Source: Cupriavidus respiraculi (GTDB lineage: Bacteria; Pseudomonadota; Gammaproteobacteria; Burkholderiales; Burkholderiaceae). From it: a DNA stretch of 64,000 nt. This document shows positions 17,797 to 28,110 of the stretch, piece by piece. Positions within the stretch are counted from its first letter, which is position 1, and each line of letters begins with the position of its first letter. Location: the NCBI RefSeq assembly GCF_914271545.1, contig NZ_CAJZAH010000003.1, positions 310,001-374,000 of the forward strand, written 5' to 3'. The notes below the pieces were generated by a model that was given only the letters and a program-made list of their open reading frames with translations, had not been told where the DNA came from and searched no databases. The translations under genes were made by a program, and so were the position numbers.

Positions 17797-18348
17797 TCAG
17801 GCTCCGGAGCAGCGCGCCGCGAGGGCGGGAACGTCCGGCCATACCACGCGCCGGACGGTGACCACTACGCCGGCGGGCGCGAAGGCGTCGTCGAACGGCG
17901 CCGATTCGATGCCGCCCATGCGGCCGTAGAAAGCGCGTGCCAGGGCGTTGCCCTCCAGCACATAGAGAAACAGCGGTTGTCCCGGCGCGAGGGCTTGGGC
18001 GCGCTGCGCACAATGCGCGAGCAGGCGTTTGCCCAGGCCATGGCCATGAAATGCCGGCAGCACGTGCAGGTTGTCCAGATACACGCCGTGTTCGGGCTCC
18101 GCCAGCGGCATCAGGCAGGCAAATCCGGCCAGTTCGCCGCCGACCAGCGCAAGGGTTGCCTCCAGCGGGCCTTCCGCGCCGCGCATGCGCGCTTCCCATG
18201 TGGCCAGCCGTTCGGCTGCCGCCCCGGCATCCAGGAAAGCGTCGGGCAACTGCCCCCGGTAGCTGGCCCGCCAACTGGCCGCATGCAGACGGGCGATACG
18301 GGCTGCATCCTGCGGGGCGGCGGAGACAAGTTCGACGTTGGGGGCCAT
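17797..18348 (-). CDS. GNAT-family N-acetyltransferase
   Basis: A 183-residue acetyltransferase of the GNAT fold; the substrate is unknown. The acetyl-CoA loop is seen in LHVLPAFHGHGLGKRLLAHC, preceded by the beta-strand YLDNLHVL, and the C-terminal motif B in LEGNALARAFYGRMGG. The N terminus VELVSAAPQDAARIARLHAASWRASYRG is typical of the RimI-like group. The ATG at 18348 gives this compact domain; earlier ATGs in the frame add a basic, unlikely leader. It converges on cobQ with a 10-bp gap and is not obviously part of B12 metabolism. Confidence 0.82.
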   Translation of the reverse strand: MAPNVELVSAAPQDAARIARLHAASWRASYRGQLPDAFLDAGAAAERLATWEARMRGAEGPLEATLALVGGELAGFACLMPLAEPEHGVYLDNLHVLPAFHGHGLGKRLLAHCAQRAQALAPGQPLFLYVLEGNALARAFYGRMGGIESAPFDDAFAPAGVVVTVRRVVWPDVPALAARCSGA

Positions 18349-18527
18349 GCGGGTTGGCAAGGAACGGGGACGCGCCATTGTGCCCGGCATCGCGCGGTGG
18401 CACCAGGGCGGTGCGGCGCCGCGGGACTGACACATCGCTGCTGGTAAACTGCGGGCTTTCCCGCTTATCCGGCGAGGCATCGGGCCAGACGGCGCCGGGG
18501 CCGCGGTTCCTCGCTCGCTCCCCTCAC

Positions 18528-19733
18528 ATGGTCACCGGCCGCCTGCGCCTCGTCCTCGTCAAGCTCCATCTGTATATCGGCCTGTGGTTCGGTGCGCTTT
18601 TCGTGCTGCTTGGACTGACCGGTACGGTCATCGCATGGCGCGAGGAACTGGACGCGGCGTTGAACCCGGCGCTGCTGGTGGCCGAGGCGCCGGTGCCGCT
18701 GCCGGTGTCGCCGGCGCTGGCCAAGGCCGTCACCGACAAGCTGGTGGCCGACCCGCACTACGGCCGCCCCAAGCTGTTGACCCTGCCGCTGGCCGAGCGC
18801 GAAGTCTTCGTCGCCTGGTATCCGCTCAAGGAGCCTGGCGCGCCCGCCGGCCGCTCGCGCCAGGTCATGGTCGACCCCGCTACGCTTGCCATCAAGGGCG
18901 AGCGCGTGTGGGGCGAGCCGGGGCTGTCGCGGCCGCTGCTGATGCCGACCCTCTTCCACCTGCACCACTACCTGCTGGCCGGCGATAGCGGCAAGACGCT
19001 GCTGGGCATCGCCGGCATGCTGCTGCTCGTGACCGTGCTGGCCGGCATCGTGCTGTGGTGGCCCAAGGCGCGCGCCAAGTCGGTGGGCCTGGCGTTTCGC
19101 ATCGGCTTCGGCGGTTCGTGGTCGCGGCTGAACTATTCGGCGCATCGCACGCTGGGGCTGTTCGCCGCGCCCGTGCTCGCCACCATCGCGTTCTCGGGCT
19201 GGTATCTGAATCTGCCGAAATGGGTGACGCCGCTGGTGAGCAGCGTGCTGACGGTGTCGCCACCGGGCAAGCCGCAGTCGGCCCCGCCGCAGCCGGGCGC
19301 GCGCCAGCTCGACGTGGCGCAGGCCATGCGCGCGGCGCAGGCGGCCTATCCCGCCGCGACGGTCAGCCGGGTCAGTTTCCCGCGCAGGGCCGACGACGTG
19401 TTCGAGATACGGCTGCGTCAGCCGGGCGAGGTCAGGCAGGGAAGCGGCGCCACGCGCCTGTGGCTCGATGCCTATACGGGCATGCGGCTTGGCGCCCGCG
19501 ATCCGATGACGGCGCCGGCCGGCGATACGCTGCTGAACTGGCTGTACCCGCTGCACACCGGCGAAGCCTTCGGCCTGCCGGGGCGCGCCTGCATTTCGGT
19601 GTTCGGCGTGGCGCCGCTGCTGTTCGCGGTAACCGGGCTGCTGATCTGGTTCAAGCGCCGCCGCGGCCATCGCCGCCACGTGGAAAAGACGCTGCAGCGA
19701 TCGCTGCGGCGGACGCGGGCGCGCAAGGGCTGA
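18528..19733 (+). CDS. PepSY-domain membrane protein
   Basis: A 401-residue inner-membrane protein of the PepSY-associated TM-helix family (PiuB/FhuF-neighbour type), often iron-regulated and sometimes acting as a ferric-chelate reductase. Four helices are apparent: residues about 12-34 (LYIGLWFGALFVLLGLTGTV), near 170 (LLGIAGMLLLVTVLAGIVLW), near 210 and near 360 (ISVFGVAPLLFAVTGLLIWF). HRTLGLFAAP and the WYLNLPKWV region match the family, and conserved histidines (FHLHHYLL, YSAHRTLG) may bind haem. The C terminus is strongly basic. It is monocistronic; the upstream 180 bp hold a small GCGGG/CCCGC hairpin but no operator I can name. Confidence 0.82.
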   Translation: MVTGRLRLVLVKLHLYIGLWFGALFVLLGLTGTVIAWREELDAALNPALLVAEAPVPLPVSPALAKAVTDKLVADPHYGRPKLLTLPLAEREVFVAWYPLKEPGAPAGRSRQVMVDPATLAIKGERVWGEPGLSRPLLMPTLFHLHHYLLAGDSGKTLLGIAGMLLLVTVLAGIVLWWPKARAKSVGLAFRIGFGGSWSRLNYSAHRTLGLFAAPVLATIAFSGWYLNLPKWVTPLVSSVLTVSPPGKPQSAPPQPGARQLDVAQAMRAAQAAYPAATVSRVSFPRRADDVFEIRLRQPGEVRQGSGATRLWLDAYTGMRLGARDPMTAPAGDTLLNWLYPLHTGEAFGLPGRACISVFGVAPLLFAVTGLLIWFKRRRGHRRHVEKTLQRSLRRTRARKG

Positions 19734-19789
19734 AGCGCGCCCGGTCGTCGGTGCGCCGCGCGGCCGCAGCCGCGCGGGCGCGGTGCGGC

Positions 19790-20728
<939 letters not shown>

Positions 20729-20771
20729 TCAACTGGCGACGCGCGGCCGGAGCCACGTCGTGCGGTAGCGC

Positions 20772-21653
20772 TCAGTTCGGCGTGTAGGCGAGGCGGACGT
20801 AGACCGGCGCATAGGGCTCGGCCTGGGTGATCTCCACCAAGGATTCGCGCGAGAGCTCGAGCATGGCGATGAAGTTGACCACCACGACGGGCACACCCTT
20901 GCCGGAGCGGATGGCGTCCTCGAACAGCTCGGTGAATTCCATGAAGCGCGCGTGCTGCAGGCGGCGCAGGATCTGGCTCATATGCTCGCGCACCGACAGC
21001 TCCTCGCGCGAGATCTTGTGGTGCTGGTTCAGCTTCGCCCGCTTCAGCACGTCGGCCCACGCCGCCTGCAGGTCCACCACTTCCACGTCGGGGAAGCGCT
21101 GCACCAGGCTCTGCTCGATATAGACCTGCGCACGCAGGAAGTCGCGGCCAAGCTGCGGCACCTGCTCGATGCGCTGCGCGGCGAGCTTCATCTGCTCGTA
21201 TTCCAGCAGCCGGCGTACCAGTTCGGCCCGCGGGTCCTCGGCTTCCTCGCCGCTGTCCGCCTTCTTGACCGGCAGCAGCATGCGCGACTTGATCTCGATC
21301 AGCATGGCCGCCATCAGCAGGTACTCGGCGGCCAGTTCGAGATTGGTCTTGCGGATCTCGTCGACGTAGGCCAGGTACTGGCGGGTGACCTGGGCCATCG
21401 GGATGTCCAGGACGTTGAAGTTCTGCTTGCGGATCAGATAGAGCAGCAGGTCCAGCGGCCCCTCGAAGGCTTCGAGAAAGATCTCCAGCGCATCGGGCGG
21501 GATATACAGGTCCTGCGGCAGCTTGAACAGCGGCTCGCCGTACAGGCGCGCGAATGCCATGCCATCGACGATGGCCGGGCTGGCGTCCATGCCGGGGGCC
21601 ACGCTGGGCAGCTCGACCGCCAGCGTGAGCTTTTCCTGCTCGCTCTGATTCAT
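20772..21653 (-). CDS. scpA: Segregation and condensation protein A
   Basis: ScpA (293 residues) is the kleisin subunit of the SMC-ScpAB condensin, which compacts and helps separate chromosomes. The kleisin N-terminal signature is clear: LEIFLEAFEGPLDLLLYLIR, then NVLDIPMAQVTRQYLAYVD and LAAEYLLMAAMLIEIKSRML. An acidic linker (DSGEEAEDP) and the C-terminal winged-helix region (VVVVNFIAMLELSRESLVEI) follow. An N-terminal extension of about 45 residues precedes the usual family start. scpB is not in the window. The DUF3460 gene lies just upstream on the same strand. Confidence 0.92.
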   Translation of the reverse strand: MNQSEQEKLTLAVELPSVAPGMDASPAIVDGMAFARLYGEPLFKLPQDLYIPPDALEIFLEAFEGPLDLLLYLIRKQNFNVLDIPMAQVTRQYLAYVDEIRKTNLELAAEYLLMAAMLIEIKSRMLLPVKKADSGEEAEDPRAELVRRLLEYEQMKLAAQRIEQVPQLGRDFLRAQVYIEQSLVQRFPDVEVVDLQAAWADVLKRAKLNQHHKISREELSVREHMSQILRRLQHARFMEFTELFEDAIRSGKGVPVVVVNFIAMLELSRESLVEITQAEPYAPVYVRLAYTPN

Positions 21654-21704
21654 GCTCGGGTTGCCGGACGGCGTTGTGCCGGGAGGGCTGGCTGCAAGGG
21701 CGCC

Positions 21705-21893
21705 TTAATCCAGCGAGTAGACGTAGGGCTTCTGGGCGACGCGCGAGGCTTCCGCGCGCTGGCGCTCGTCCAGGTCGATCGGGGCCTTGTCCCACAGCAG
21801 GGCACGGCCCTGGCGCTGTTCCGCTTCCAGCGCGGGGCGTTCTTGCTTCAGCGCCTTGAGGAACTGGGTCAGATCGGATTCGTAGGTGGCCAT
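21705..21893 (-). CDS. DUF3460 family small protein
   Basis: A 62-residue soluble protein of unknown function, family DUF3460, which is common in Burkholderiales. The ATG at 21893 begins MATYESDLTQFLKALKQERP and the protein ends DERQRAEASRVAQKPYVYSLD, both matching the family pattern. It is charged, without a signal peptide or membrane helix. Being 51 bp upstream of scpA on the same strand, and small, it could be co-transcribed with scpA, which would tie it loosely to chromosome maintenance; this is inference only. Confidence 0.8.
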   Translation of the reverse strand: MATYESDLTQFLKALKQERPALEAEQRQGRALLWDKAPIDLDERQRAEASRVAQKPYVYSLD

Positions 21894-22048
21894 GGCAACG
21901 GGAACGTTAGTCGGTTGAAAAACTGCCGCGATTCTACCGTATCGGCAGGGGGGTCCGGCGCCCGGGCCGGCTCCTTGCGCCGGCAAAATCGCCTTGCCGG
22001 CCGCAGGCTGTGGTCAAATAGCGACTTTGCTCCATCAGCAACGACCGG

Positions 22049-23902
22049 ATGAGAATCCAATTGGAGACCAAGCGCTCGTCGCGCCAGGGCAGTCCGGTGC
22101 CTGGCGGATCGCCGGGGGCGCCGGCGTGGCAGTTGCCGCGCCTCCATGGCCAGCGCTGGCTGGCCGCCGCGTTGCTGTGGGCGATCCTCGCGCTGTTGCC
22201 GGCCGCGCCCGCGCTGGCCACCTACAAGGTCCGCGTCGAGGCCCCCGAGGCGCTGCAGGACATGCTGGAGACGCATCTGGACATCGCGCGTTTCAGGGAG
22301 CGTGCCGATCTGTCCGACGACCAGTTCAACTTCATGGTGGAAACGGTGGGCGACCAGGTGCGCGCGCTGTCCGCCACCGAAGGCTGGTTCGACCCCCAGA
22401 CCACCGTGCGGGTGGAGGGCGAGGGCGATGGCCGGATCGTGTATGTCAGCGTCGATGCCGGCGCGCGGACCCTGATCCGCAATGTCGACGTCGACGTCAC
22501 CGGTCCCGCCGCCACGCAAGCGCCCGAACAGGTGGCCGCGGTGCGCGAGAACTGGGGGCTGCCGCCCGAGCGCCCCTTTCGCCAGGCCGACTGGGACAAG
22601 GCCAAGGACGACGCGCTGGTGGCGCTGCAGAGCACGTCCTACTACGGCGCGACACTGGCGCGCTCGCAGGCGCGCATCGAGCCCGACGAGCGCGCGGCCG
22701 ACCTGACGGCCCGTTACGCCAGCGGTCCTGCCTACGTGCTCGGTCCGCTGCAGGTGAACGGCACGCGGCGCTATCCCGAGCAGATCATCCGCAACGTCAA
22801 TCCGCTGGCGATCGGCGAGGCCTACCACGTCGAACGGCTGCTGGAGCTTCAGCGCGCGGTCCAGAACCAGCCTTACTTCTCCAATGTGCAGGTCGAGCTG
22901 GGGGAGCCGGTGGCGACGGAGGTGCCCGACACGGTAATCGCGCCGGTCAACGTGCAGGTGCGCGAATATCCCACCCACCGGGTCACGTCGGGCGTGGGGT
23001 ACAGCACGGACACCGGCGCCCAGGTCGAGGGCCGCTATTCCTACCTGAACATGTTCAATCGCGCCTGGGTCTTCGACTCGCAGGCCCGCATCGCGCAAAG
23101 CCGCCAGTATCTGTTCGCCGAACTGGCGATGCCGCCGGACAGCAAGACCTACCGCAACAGCGTCTACACCAGCTACGACCGCACCATCGATATCGAAAGC
23201 ACCGATATCACCAGCTGGCGCGCGGGCCTGAAGCGCTCGCGCTCGCGCGAGAAGTACGACACCACGCTGTCGCTGGACTACTACTACGACCATCTGCAGC
23301 CCTTCGGCGAACCAGAGCAGCTCAGCCGCGCGCTGGTGCCGGCCTATTCCTGGACGCGCCGGGACGTCGACAACCCGGTGTTTCCGCGCCGCGGCAACGT
23401 CATCAACACGCAGCTGGGCGTGGCCATGAAGGGCCTGCTGACCGACCAGACCTTCTTCCGCGCCTATGGCCGGATCCGCCAGTTCATCCCGGTGCGCAAG
23501 CGGGACCTGATCGTTGCCCGCCTGGAACTGGGCGCCGACTTCACCACCGGCAGCGCCGAGAAGATTCCCGCCTCGCTGCGCTTTCGCGCCGGCGGTACCG
23601 ACTCGATCCGGGGCTATGGCTTTCAGTCCATCGGCACGCGCAAGGGTGCGAGCGTCCTCCCCGCCAAGTACCTGGGCACGGCCAGCCTCGAATACCAGTA
23701 CTGGTTCAAGCCCGACTGGGGCGCCGCGGTGTTCTGGGACACCGGCACCGCGACCGACAACCTGGACGGCGTGAAGCTCTATCACGGCGTCGGCGTCGGC
23801 GCGCGCTGGCGCAGTCCGGTCGGTCCGGTCCAGCTCGATGTCGGCTATGGCATCCAGGACCGCAAGATTCGTCCGCATATTTCGCTGGGGGTGGCATTCT
23901 GA
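22049..23902 (+). CDS. tamA: Autotransporter assembly factor TamA (Omp85 family)
   Basis: Outer-membrane Omp85-type protein (617 residues) that works with TamB in outer-membrane protein insertion and/or phospholipid transport to the outer membrane. A signal anchor lies at about residues 36-57 after a long basic N terminus. POTRA-like modules follow up to about residue 310, and then the 16-strand barrel. The loop-6 signature RFRAGGTDSIRGYGFQSIG is near residue 520, and the last strand ends in phenylalanine (ISLGVAF), the usual barrel-sorting residue. tamB begins 67 bp downstream. The 155-bp divergent gap upstream shows no named element. Confidence 0.9.
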   Translation: MRIQLETKRSSRQGSPVPGGSPGAPAWQLPRLHGQRWLAAALLWAILALLPAAPALATYKVRVEAPEALQDMLETHLDIARFRERADLSDDQFNFMVETVGDQVRALSATEGWFDPQTTVRVEGEGDGRIVYVSVDAGARTLIRNVDVDVTGPAATQAPEQVAAVRENWGLPPERPFRQADWDKAKDDALVALQSTSYYGATLARSQARIEPDERAADLTARYASGPAYVLGPLQVNGTRRYPEQIIRNVNPLAIGEAYHVERLLELQRAVQNQPYFSNVQVELGEPVATEVPDTVIAPVNVQVREYPTHRVTSGVGYSTDTGAQVEGRYSYLNMFNRAWVFDSQARIAQSRQYLFAELAMPPDSKTYRNSVYTSYDRTIDIESTDITSWRAGLKRSRSREKYDTTLSLDYYYDHLQPFGEPEQLSRALVPAYSWTRRDVDNPVFPRRGNVINTQLGVAMKGLLTDQTFFRAYGRIRQFIPVRKRDLIVARLELGADFTTGSAEKIPASLRFRAGGTDSIRGYGFQSIGTRKGASVLPAKYLGTASLEYQYWFKPDWGAAVFWDTGTATDNLDGVKLYHGVGVGARWRSPVGPVQLDVGYGIQDRKIRPHISLGVAF

Positions 23903-23969
23903 TGCACGGGACCGCTTCGCCGCCGCGGACGCCGGGATCGCCGCCCCCCATCGCCACGCGCATGCCGTC

Positions 23970-26900
23970 ATGAGCCTGCAGGACATTCCCCCCGTTCCCG
24001 CCCAGGGCAGCGAACCGCCGCCGGAGCGCCGCGCGCGCTGGCCCCGGGTGCTGGCGTGGTTGGTGGGCGCGCTGCTGCTGCTCGTCGTGACGTTGGTGGT
24101 GGTGGTCGTGCTGGCACTGCGCACCGAGACCGGTACGCGCCAGTTGTGGTCCATCGCAACCCGGCTCTCGGCCGGCGCGCTGTCCGGCACCTTCGACGGC
24201 GGCACGGTCGCCAACGGGCTGCGGCTGCGCGATGTGGTCTTCGCGCAGGGCGACATGCGCGTGGCGGTCGACCGCCTCGACGGCAAATGGACGATGGGGC
24301 TGGGCATCGGGGACGGGCCGGCACGGCTGCATGTGGCCTGGCTGCGGCTGGGCAATGTCGACGTCCGCCTGCCGGCATCGGAGCCCCAGCCCGACAAGGC
24401 GCCGGCCACGATGCCCGATTCGCTGCGGCTGCCGCTGGCCATCGACGTGGATTCGCTGACCGTGCAGCGGCTGTCGCTGGTGCAGGGGCCTTCGGTGACC
24501 GCGAGCCCGCTGGTGTTTTCCGACCTTGCCGCCGCGCTGCATTCGGACGGCGAGCGGCATCGCCTGAGCATCGACAATCTGCAGACGCCCTACGGCAAGC
24601 TGCGGGCCAATGCGCAGATCGCCGGGCAGGCGCCGTTTCCGCTGTCGGCCGAGGCCCTGCTGAGCGGCGACTGGCAGGAGCAGTCCTTCACCGTCAATGC
24701 CACCGCGCGTGGCGCGCTGGAAGCCGTGCGCGTCGAAGCGGAAATCAGCGGCGACCCGATGCGCGCGCGCGCCAACGCCGACGTGACACCGTTCGGCCAG
24801 GTGCCCTTCACCCGCCTGCAGGTCCAGGGCGAGCGCATCGATCCGCGCGCCTTCGTGCCCACCGCGCCACAGGCCAGTCTGTCCGTGCAGGCGGACCTGC
24901 GGCCGGTGACGCCCGCCGGCGGTGCGGCGGGCCCGCTCACGGTGGCGGGCGATGTCAGCGTCCGCAACCATGAGGCCGGTCCGCTGGATGCCGAGCGGCT
25001 GCCCGTGGAATCGGTGCGGGCCCATGTGGAACTGAGCGAGGGCGCGCAGTCGGTGCGCGATCTGGTGGTGCAACTGCCCGCGCGGCGCGGCGTCCGGGGC
25101 GATCCGCAGGGCGAGGTCCGTGGCAGCGGCGCGCTGCGCGATGGCCGCGGCGGCTTCGATCTGGACGTGCGCCGGCTGGATCCGCAGGCCATCCATGGCG
25201 CGCTGCGCAGCGTCAAGCTGTCGGGGCCGGTCATCGTGCGGCTGGAGCCCGGCCGGCAGAGCGTGGCGCTGGATGTGGCCGGCGGCGAATGGAAGCTGTT
25301 CGCCGATGCCCGCATCGATCCGGACAACGTGACGCTGGCCGCGCTGCGCGCCAGCGTGGGCCCCGGCACGCTGCACGCCGAAGGCAAGCTCGGGCTCAGG
25401 GAGCAGCAGGCATTCAGCTTCAAGGGCAAGCTGACCAACCTGGACCCGGCGCGGCTGGCCGAGGTGGCCAGGGGCCGGATCAACGCCGACTTCACGGCCT
25501 CGGGCACGCTGGCCGGCGAGCCGCGCGTGGCGGTGGACTTCGGTATCCAGGACAGCGAGTACGCCGGGCTGCCGATGACCGGCGCGGGCAAGGTGCGGCT
25601 GGCCGGCCAGCGGCTGCTGCCGAGCGAGGCGACCGTGTCGATGGCCGGCAACCGCGCCGACGTGCGCGGCAGCTTCGGTGCGCCGGGCGACCGGTTGCGG
25701 CTGGTCGTGGACGCGCCGCAACTGGACCGGCTCAAGTTTGGCGTCGGCGGCATGCTGAGCATCAACGCCGACATCGCCGGCACGCTGCAGCGTCCCCAGG
25801 TGACGGGCGACTACGAGGCCCGCTCGCTGGTGATCGGCCCCCACCGCGTCGCCAGCGCCAGCGGCCGCGCGGAGATGCGCGGCGGCCTGCAGGGACCGCT
25901 GCTGCTGCGCCTGGCGGCGCGCGACTATCGCGGGCCGCTCGCGACGCTGCGCACGCTGGACGTCAGCCTGGACGGCACGCAGGCGGCCCACACCTTCGAT
26001 GTCAAGGGCGTCGGCCAGCTGCGCCAGCGGCCGCTGAACCTGACGCTGGCCGGGCGGGGCGGTTGGGACGGCAGCCGCTGGAGCGGCACCATCGACACGC
26101 TGGAGGAGCGTGGCAACCTGAGCGTGCGGCTGCTGGCGCCGATGCAGCTGTCGGCCAACGCGCAGCGCGTCACGCTGGGCGCGACGCGGCTGATGGTCGA
26201 GCGCGCCACGCTGCGGATCGACAGCCTGGACTGGAATGCCGGGCGCATCCGCACCGCCGGAGCGCTGGACGGGCTGCAAGTCGCCCATGTGCTGGAAATG
26301 GTCCGCACCTTCACCGGGGAGGCACCGCCGGTGCGCTCTGACCTCGTCATCGACGGGCGCTGGGACCTGAATCTCGCCGAGACCGCCGGCGGGTTTGCGG
26401 AACTGCGCCGGCGCAGCGGCGATCTGTCGGTCCAGGCCGGACGCGGCTACACCGCGCTGGGTCTGGGCGAGACCGCGCTGCGCGCGGACGCTGCCGGCGG
26501 GCGGGTCAATCTGCGCGGCGGCGTGGTGTCGACGCGCTTTGGCGCGATATCGGTGGACGCCTTCGCCGGACTGGTGGTCCAGCAGGGCCTGCAGACGGTG
26601 GGCCCCGCTTCGACGCTGGGTGGCAAGGTTTCGCTCGATATTCCGCGCGTCGAAGCGCTGGAAGCGCTGATGGGGCCGCAGTACGGCTTCGACGGCCGGC
26701 TGGCCGCAGCGCTGCAGCTGGCCGGCACGGTCGCCGAGCCGCTGCTGACGGGGTCCATCAATGGCGATGCCCTGTCGGTCACCCTGTACGACCAGGGCAT
26801 ACGCTTGACCGACGGCATCGTGCGCATCGCGCTGGACCGCAACCTGATTCAGCTGCGGCAGGTGGAATTCCGCGGTGGCGACGGCAGGCTGACCGCGACC

Positions 26901-28082
26901 GGCGACATCCGCCTCGGCGGCGGCGATCCGAACCTCAGCGCCACCATCGTCGCCGACAAGCTGCAGCTGTTCGCCAGCCCCGAACGCACGCTGGTGCTGT
27001 CGGGGCAGGCCCGCATCGCCAGCGAGGCGGAGCAACTGGCGATTCGCGGCAAGTTCCGCGTGGACCGCGGGCTGTTCGATCTGCCCCGGGAAAGCGCGCC
27101 GGTGCTGGGCGACGATGTGGTGGTGGTGCGCCGCAGCGACCAGCGCGAGGTCAAGACCGCCGGCTCCGATACCGAGGAGCCGCAGCCGGCCAGCCGCTTC
27201 AGCCCCGTCATCGACGTCACGGTGGACCTGGGCAGCAATTTCCGCTTCAAGGGCGCTGGCGCCGACCTGCGGCTGGCCGGGGAGATCGGCGTCAACAGCG
27301 CGCCGCTCACGCCGATGCGGGCCACCGGCACCGTGCGCGTGGTGGACGGCACCTACGAAGCCTTCGGGCGCAGGCTCACCATCACGCGCGGCATCGTCCA
27401 TTTCAACGGGCCGCTGAACAACCCGAACATCAATATCCGGGCGATGCGGCTGAACCAGGAAGTCGAAGCGGGCGTGGAGGTGACGGGCACCGTGCGGCTG
27501 CCGCGCGTGCGGCTGGTGTCCGAGCCCAACGTGCCGGACGAGGACAAGCTCTCGTGGCTCATGTTCGGCTACGGTGCCGAAGGCTCGGGCATGGGCCAGC
27601 AGGCGCTGAGCGGGTCGGCGCTCGGCGGCGCCGCGCTGGGCATGCTGGGCACGCGCGCCGGCAAGGGCGTGGTGCAGCGTTTCGGCATCGACGAATTCTC
27701 GATCGGCCCCAGCACCGCCGGTCTGAACGAGCAGCAGGTCGTCAGCGTGGGCAAGGCGCTGACCGAGAAGATCTCGGTGGGCTACGAGCAGAGCCTGACC
27801 TCGGCGTCGAACGTGGTCAAGGTGACCTGGGCCTTCTCGCGCCGCTGGTCGCTGCTCGCCAAGGGCGGCTCGATCAACGGCCTGTCGGTATTGTTCAATC
27901 GCCGTTTCGACGACTGGAGCGCGCTGTTCGGCGGCCGCTCCGGGCGTCGCGACGATAACCGGAGCCAGCAGGATGGGCGCACTGACAACCCTACAACGGG
28001 CACTTCATCGGGCAACGCGGCGGGCGATCCCCAGAACGGCACCGTGCCGGCCCCCGGTGCCACCGAGGCCATCCGGCGCTGA
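23970..28082 (+). CDS. tamB: Translocation and assembly module protein TamB (AsmA-like)
   Basis: A 1370-residue inner-membrane-anchored protein that spans the periplasm and partners TamA. After a short cytoplasmic segment, one helix (about residues 31-55, LVGALLLLVVTLVVVVVLAL) leads into a very long beta-rich periplasmic region typical of the bridge-like lipid-transfer proteins. The DUF490 domain at the C terminus shows IRGKFRVDRGLFDLP, GTYEAFGRRLTITRGIVHFNG, and DEDKLSWLMFGYG. The start at 23970 is chosen to keep a normal membrane anchor. After the C-terminal domain there is a polar, Ser/Asn/Gly-rich tail of about 50 residues. It is followed 28 bp later by a BamE-like lipoprotein gene. Confidence 0.92.
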   Translation: MSLQDIPPVPAQGSEPPPERRARWPRVLAWLVGALLLLVVTLVVVVVLALRTETGTRQLWSIATRLSAGALSGTFDGGTVANGLRLRDVVFAQGDMRVAVDRLDGKWTMGLGIGDGPARLHVAWLRLGNVDVRLPASEPQPDKAPATMPDSLRLPLAIDVDSLTVQRLSLVQGPSVTASPLVFSDLAAALHSDGERHRLSIDNLQTPYGKLRANAQIAGQAPFPLSAEALLSGDWQEQSFTVNATARGALEAVRVEAEISGDPMRARANADVTPFGQVPFTRLQVQGERIDPRAFVPTAPQASLSVQADLRPVTPAGGAAGPLTVAGDVSVRNHEAGPLDAERLPVESVRAHVELSEGAQSVRDLVVQLPARRGVRGDPQGEVRGSGALRDGRGGFDLDVRRLDPQAIHGALRSVKLSGPVIVRLEPGRQSVALDVAGGEWKLFADARIDPDNVTLAALRASVGPGTLHAEGKLGLREQQAFSFKGKLTNLDPARLAEVARGRINADFTASGTLAGEPRVAVDFGIQDSEYAGLPMTGAGKVRLAGQRLLPSEATVSMAGNRADVRGSFGAPGDRLRLVVDAPQLDRLKFGVGGMLSINADIAGTLQRPQVTGDYEARSLVIGPHRVASASGRAEMRGGLQGPLLLRLAARDYRGPLATLRTLDVSLDGTQAAHTFDVKGVGQLRQRPLNLTLAGRGGWDGSRWSGTIDTLEERGNLSVRLLAPMQLSANAQRVTLGATRLMVERATLRIDSLDWNAGRIRTAGALDGLQVAHVLEMVRTFTGEAPPVRSDLVIDGRWDLNLAETAGGFAELRRRSGDLSVQAGRGYTALGLGETALRADAAGGRVNLRGGVVSTRFGAISVDAFAGLVVQQGLQTVGPASTLGGKVSLDIPRVEALEALMGPQYGFDGRLAAALQLAGTVAEPLLTGSINGDALSVTLYDQGIRLTDGIVRIALDRNLIQLRQVEFRGGDGRLTATGDIRLGGGDPNLSATIVADKLQLFASPERTLVLSGQARIASEAEQLAIRGKFRVDRGLFDLPRESAPVLGDDVVVVRRSDQREVKTAGSDTEEPQPASRFSPVIDVTVDLGSNFRFKGAGADLRLAGEIGVNSAPLTPMRATGTVRVVDGTYEAFGRRLTITRGIVHFNGPLNNPNINIRAMRLNQEVEAGVEVTGTVRLPRVRLVSEPNVPDEDKLSWLMFGYGAEGSGMGQQALSGSALGGAALGMLGTRAGKGVVQRFGIDEFSIGPSTAGLNEQQVVSVGKALTEKISVGYEQSLTSASNVVKVTWAFSRRWSLLAKGGSINGLSVLFNRRFDDWSALFGGRSGRRDDNRSQQDGRTDNPTTGTSSGNAAGDPQNGTVPAPGATEAIRR

Positions 28083-28110
28083 CGGCGCCACGGCCCGCCG
28101 CCTTGCCGCC

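Noticed and set aside
18451-18464. GCGGG/CCCGC hairpin upstream of the PepSY gene as a riboswitch
   Set aside because: Only a 5-bp stem, no conserved aptamer elements, and no terminator or ribosome-site occlusion that I can see.
23706-27401. Minus-strand open frame of about 1230 codons opposite tamA/tamB
   Set aside because: Antisense shadow; TamB on the plus strand has a membrane anchor and a recognisable DUF490 end.
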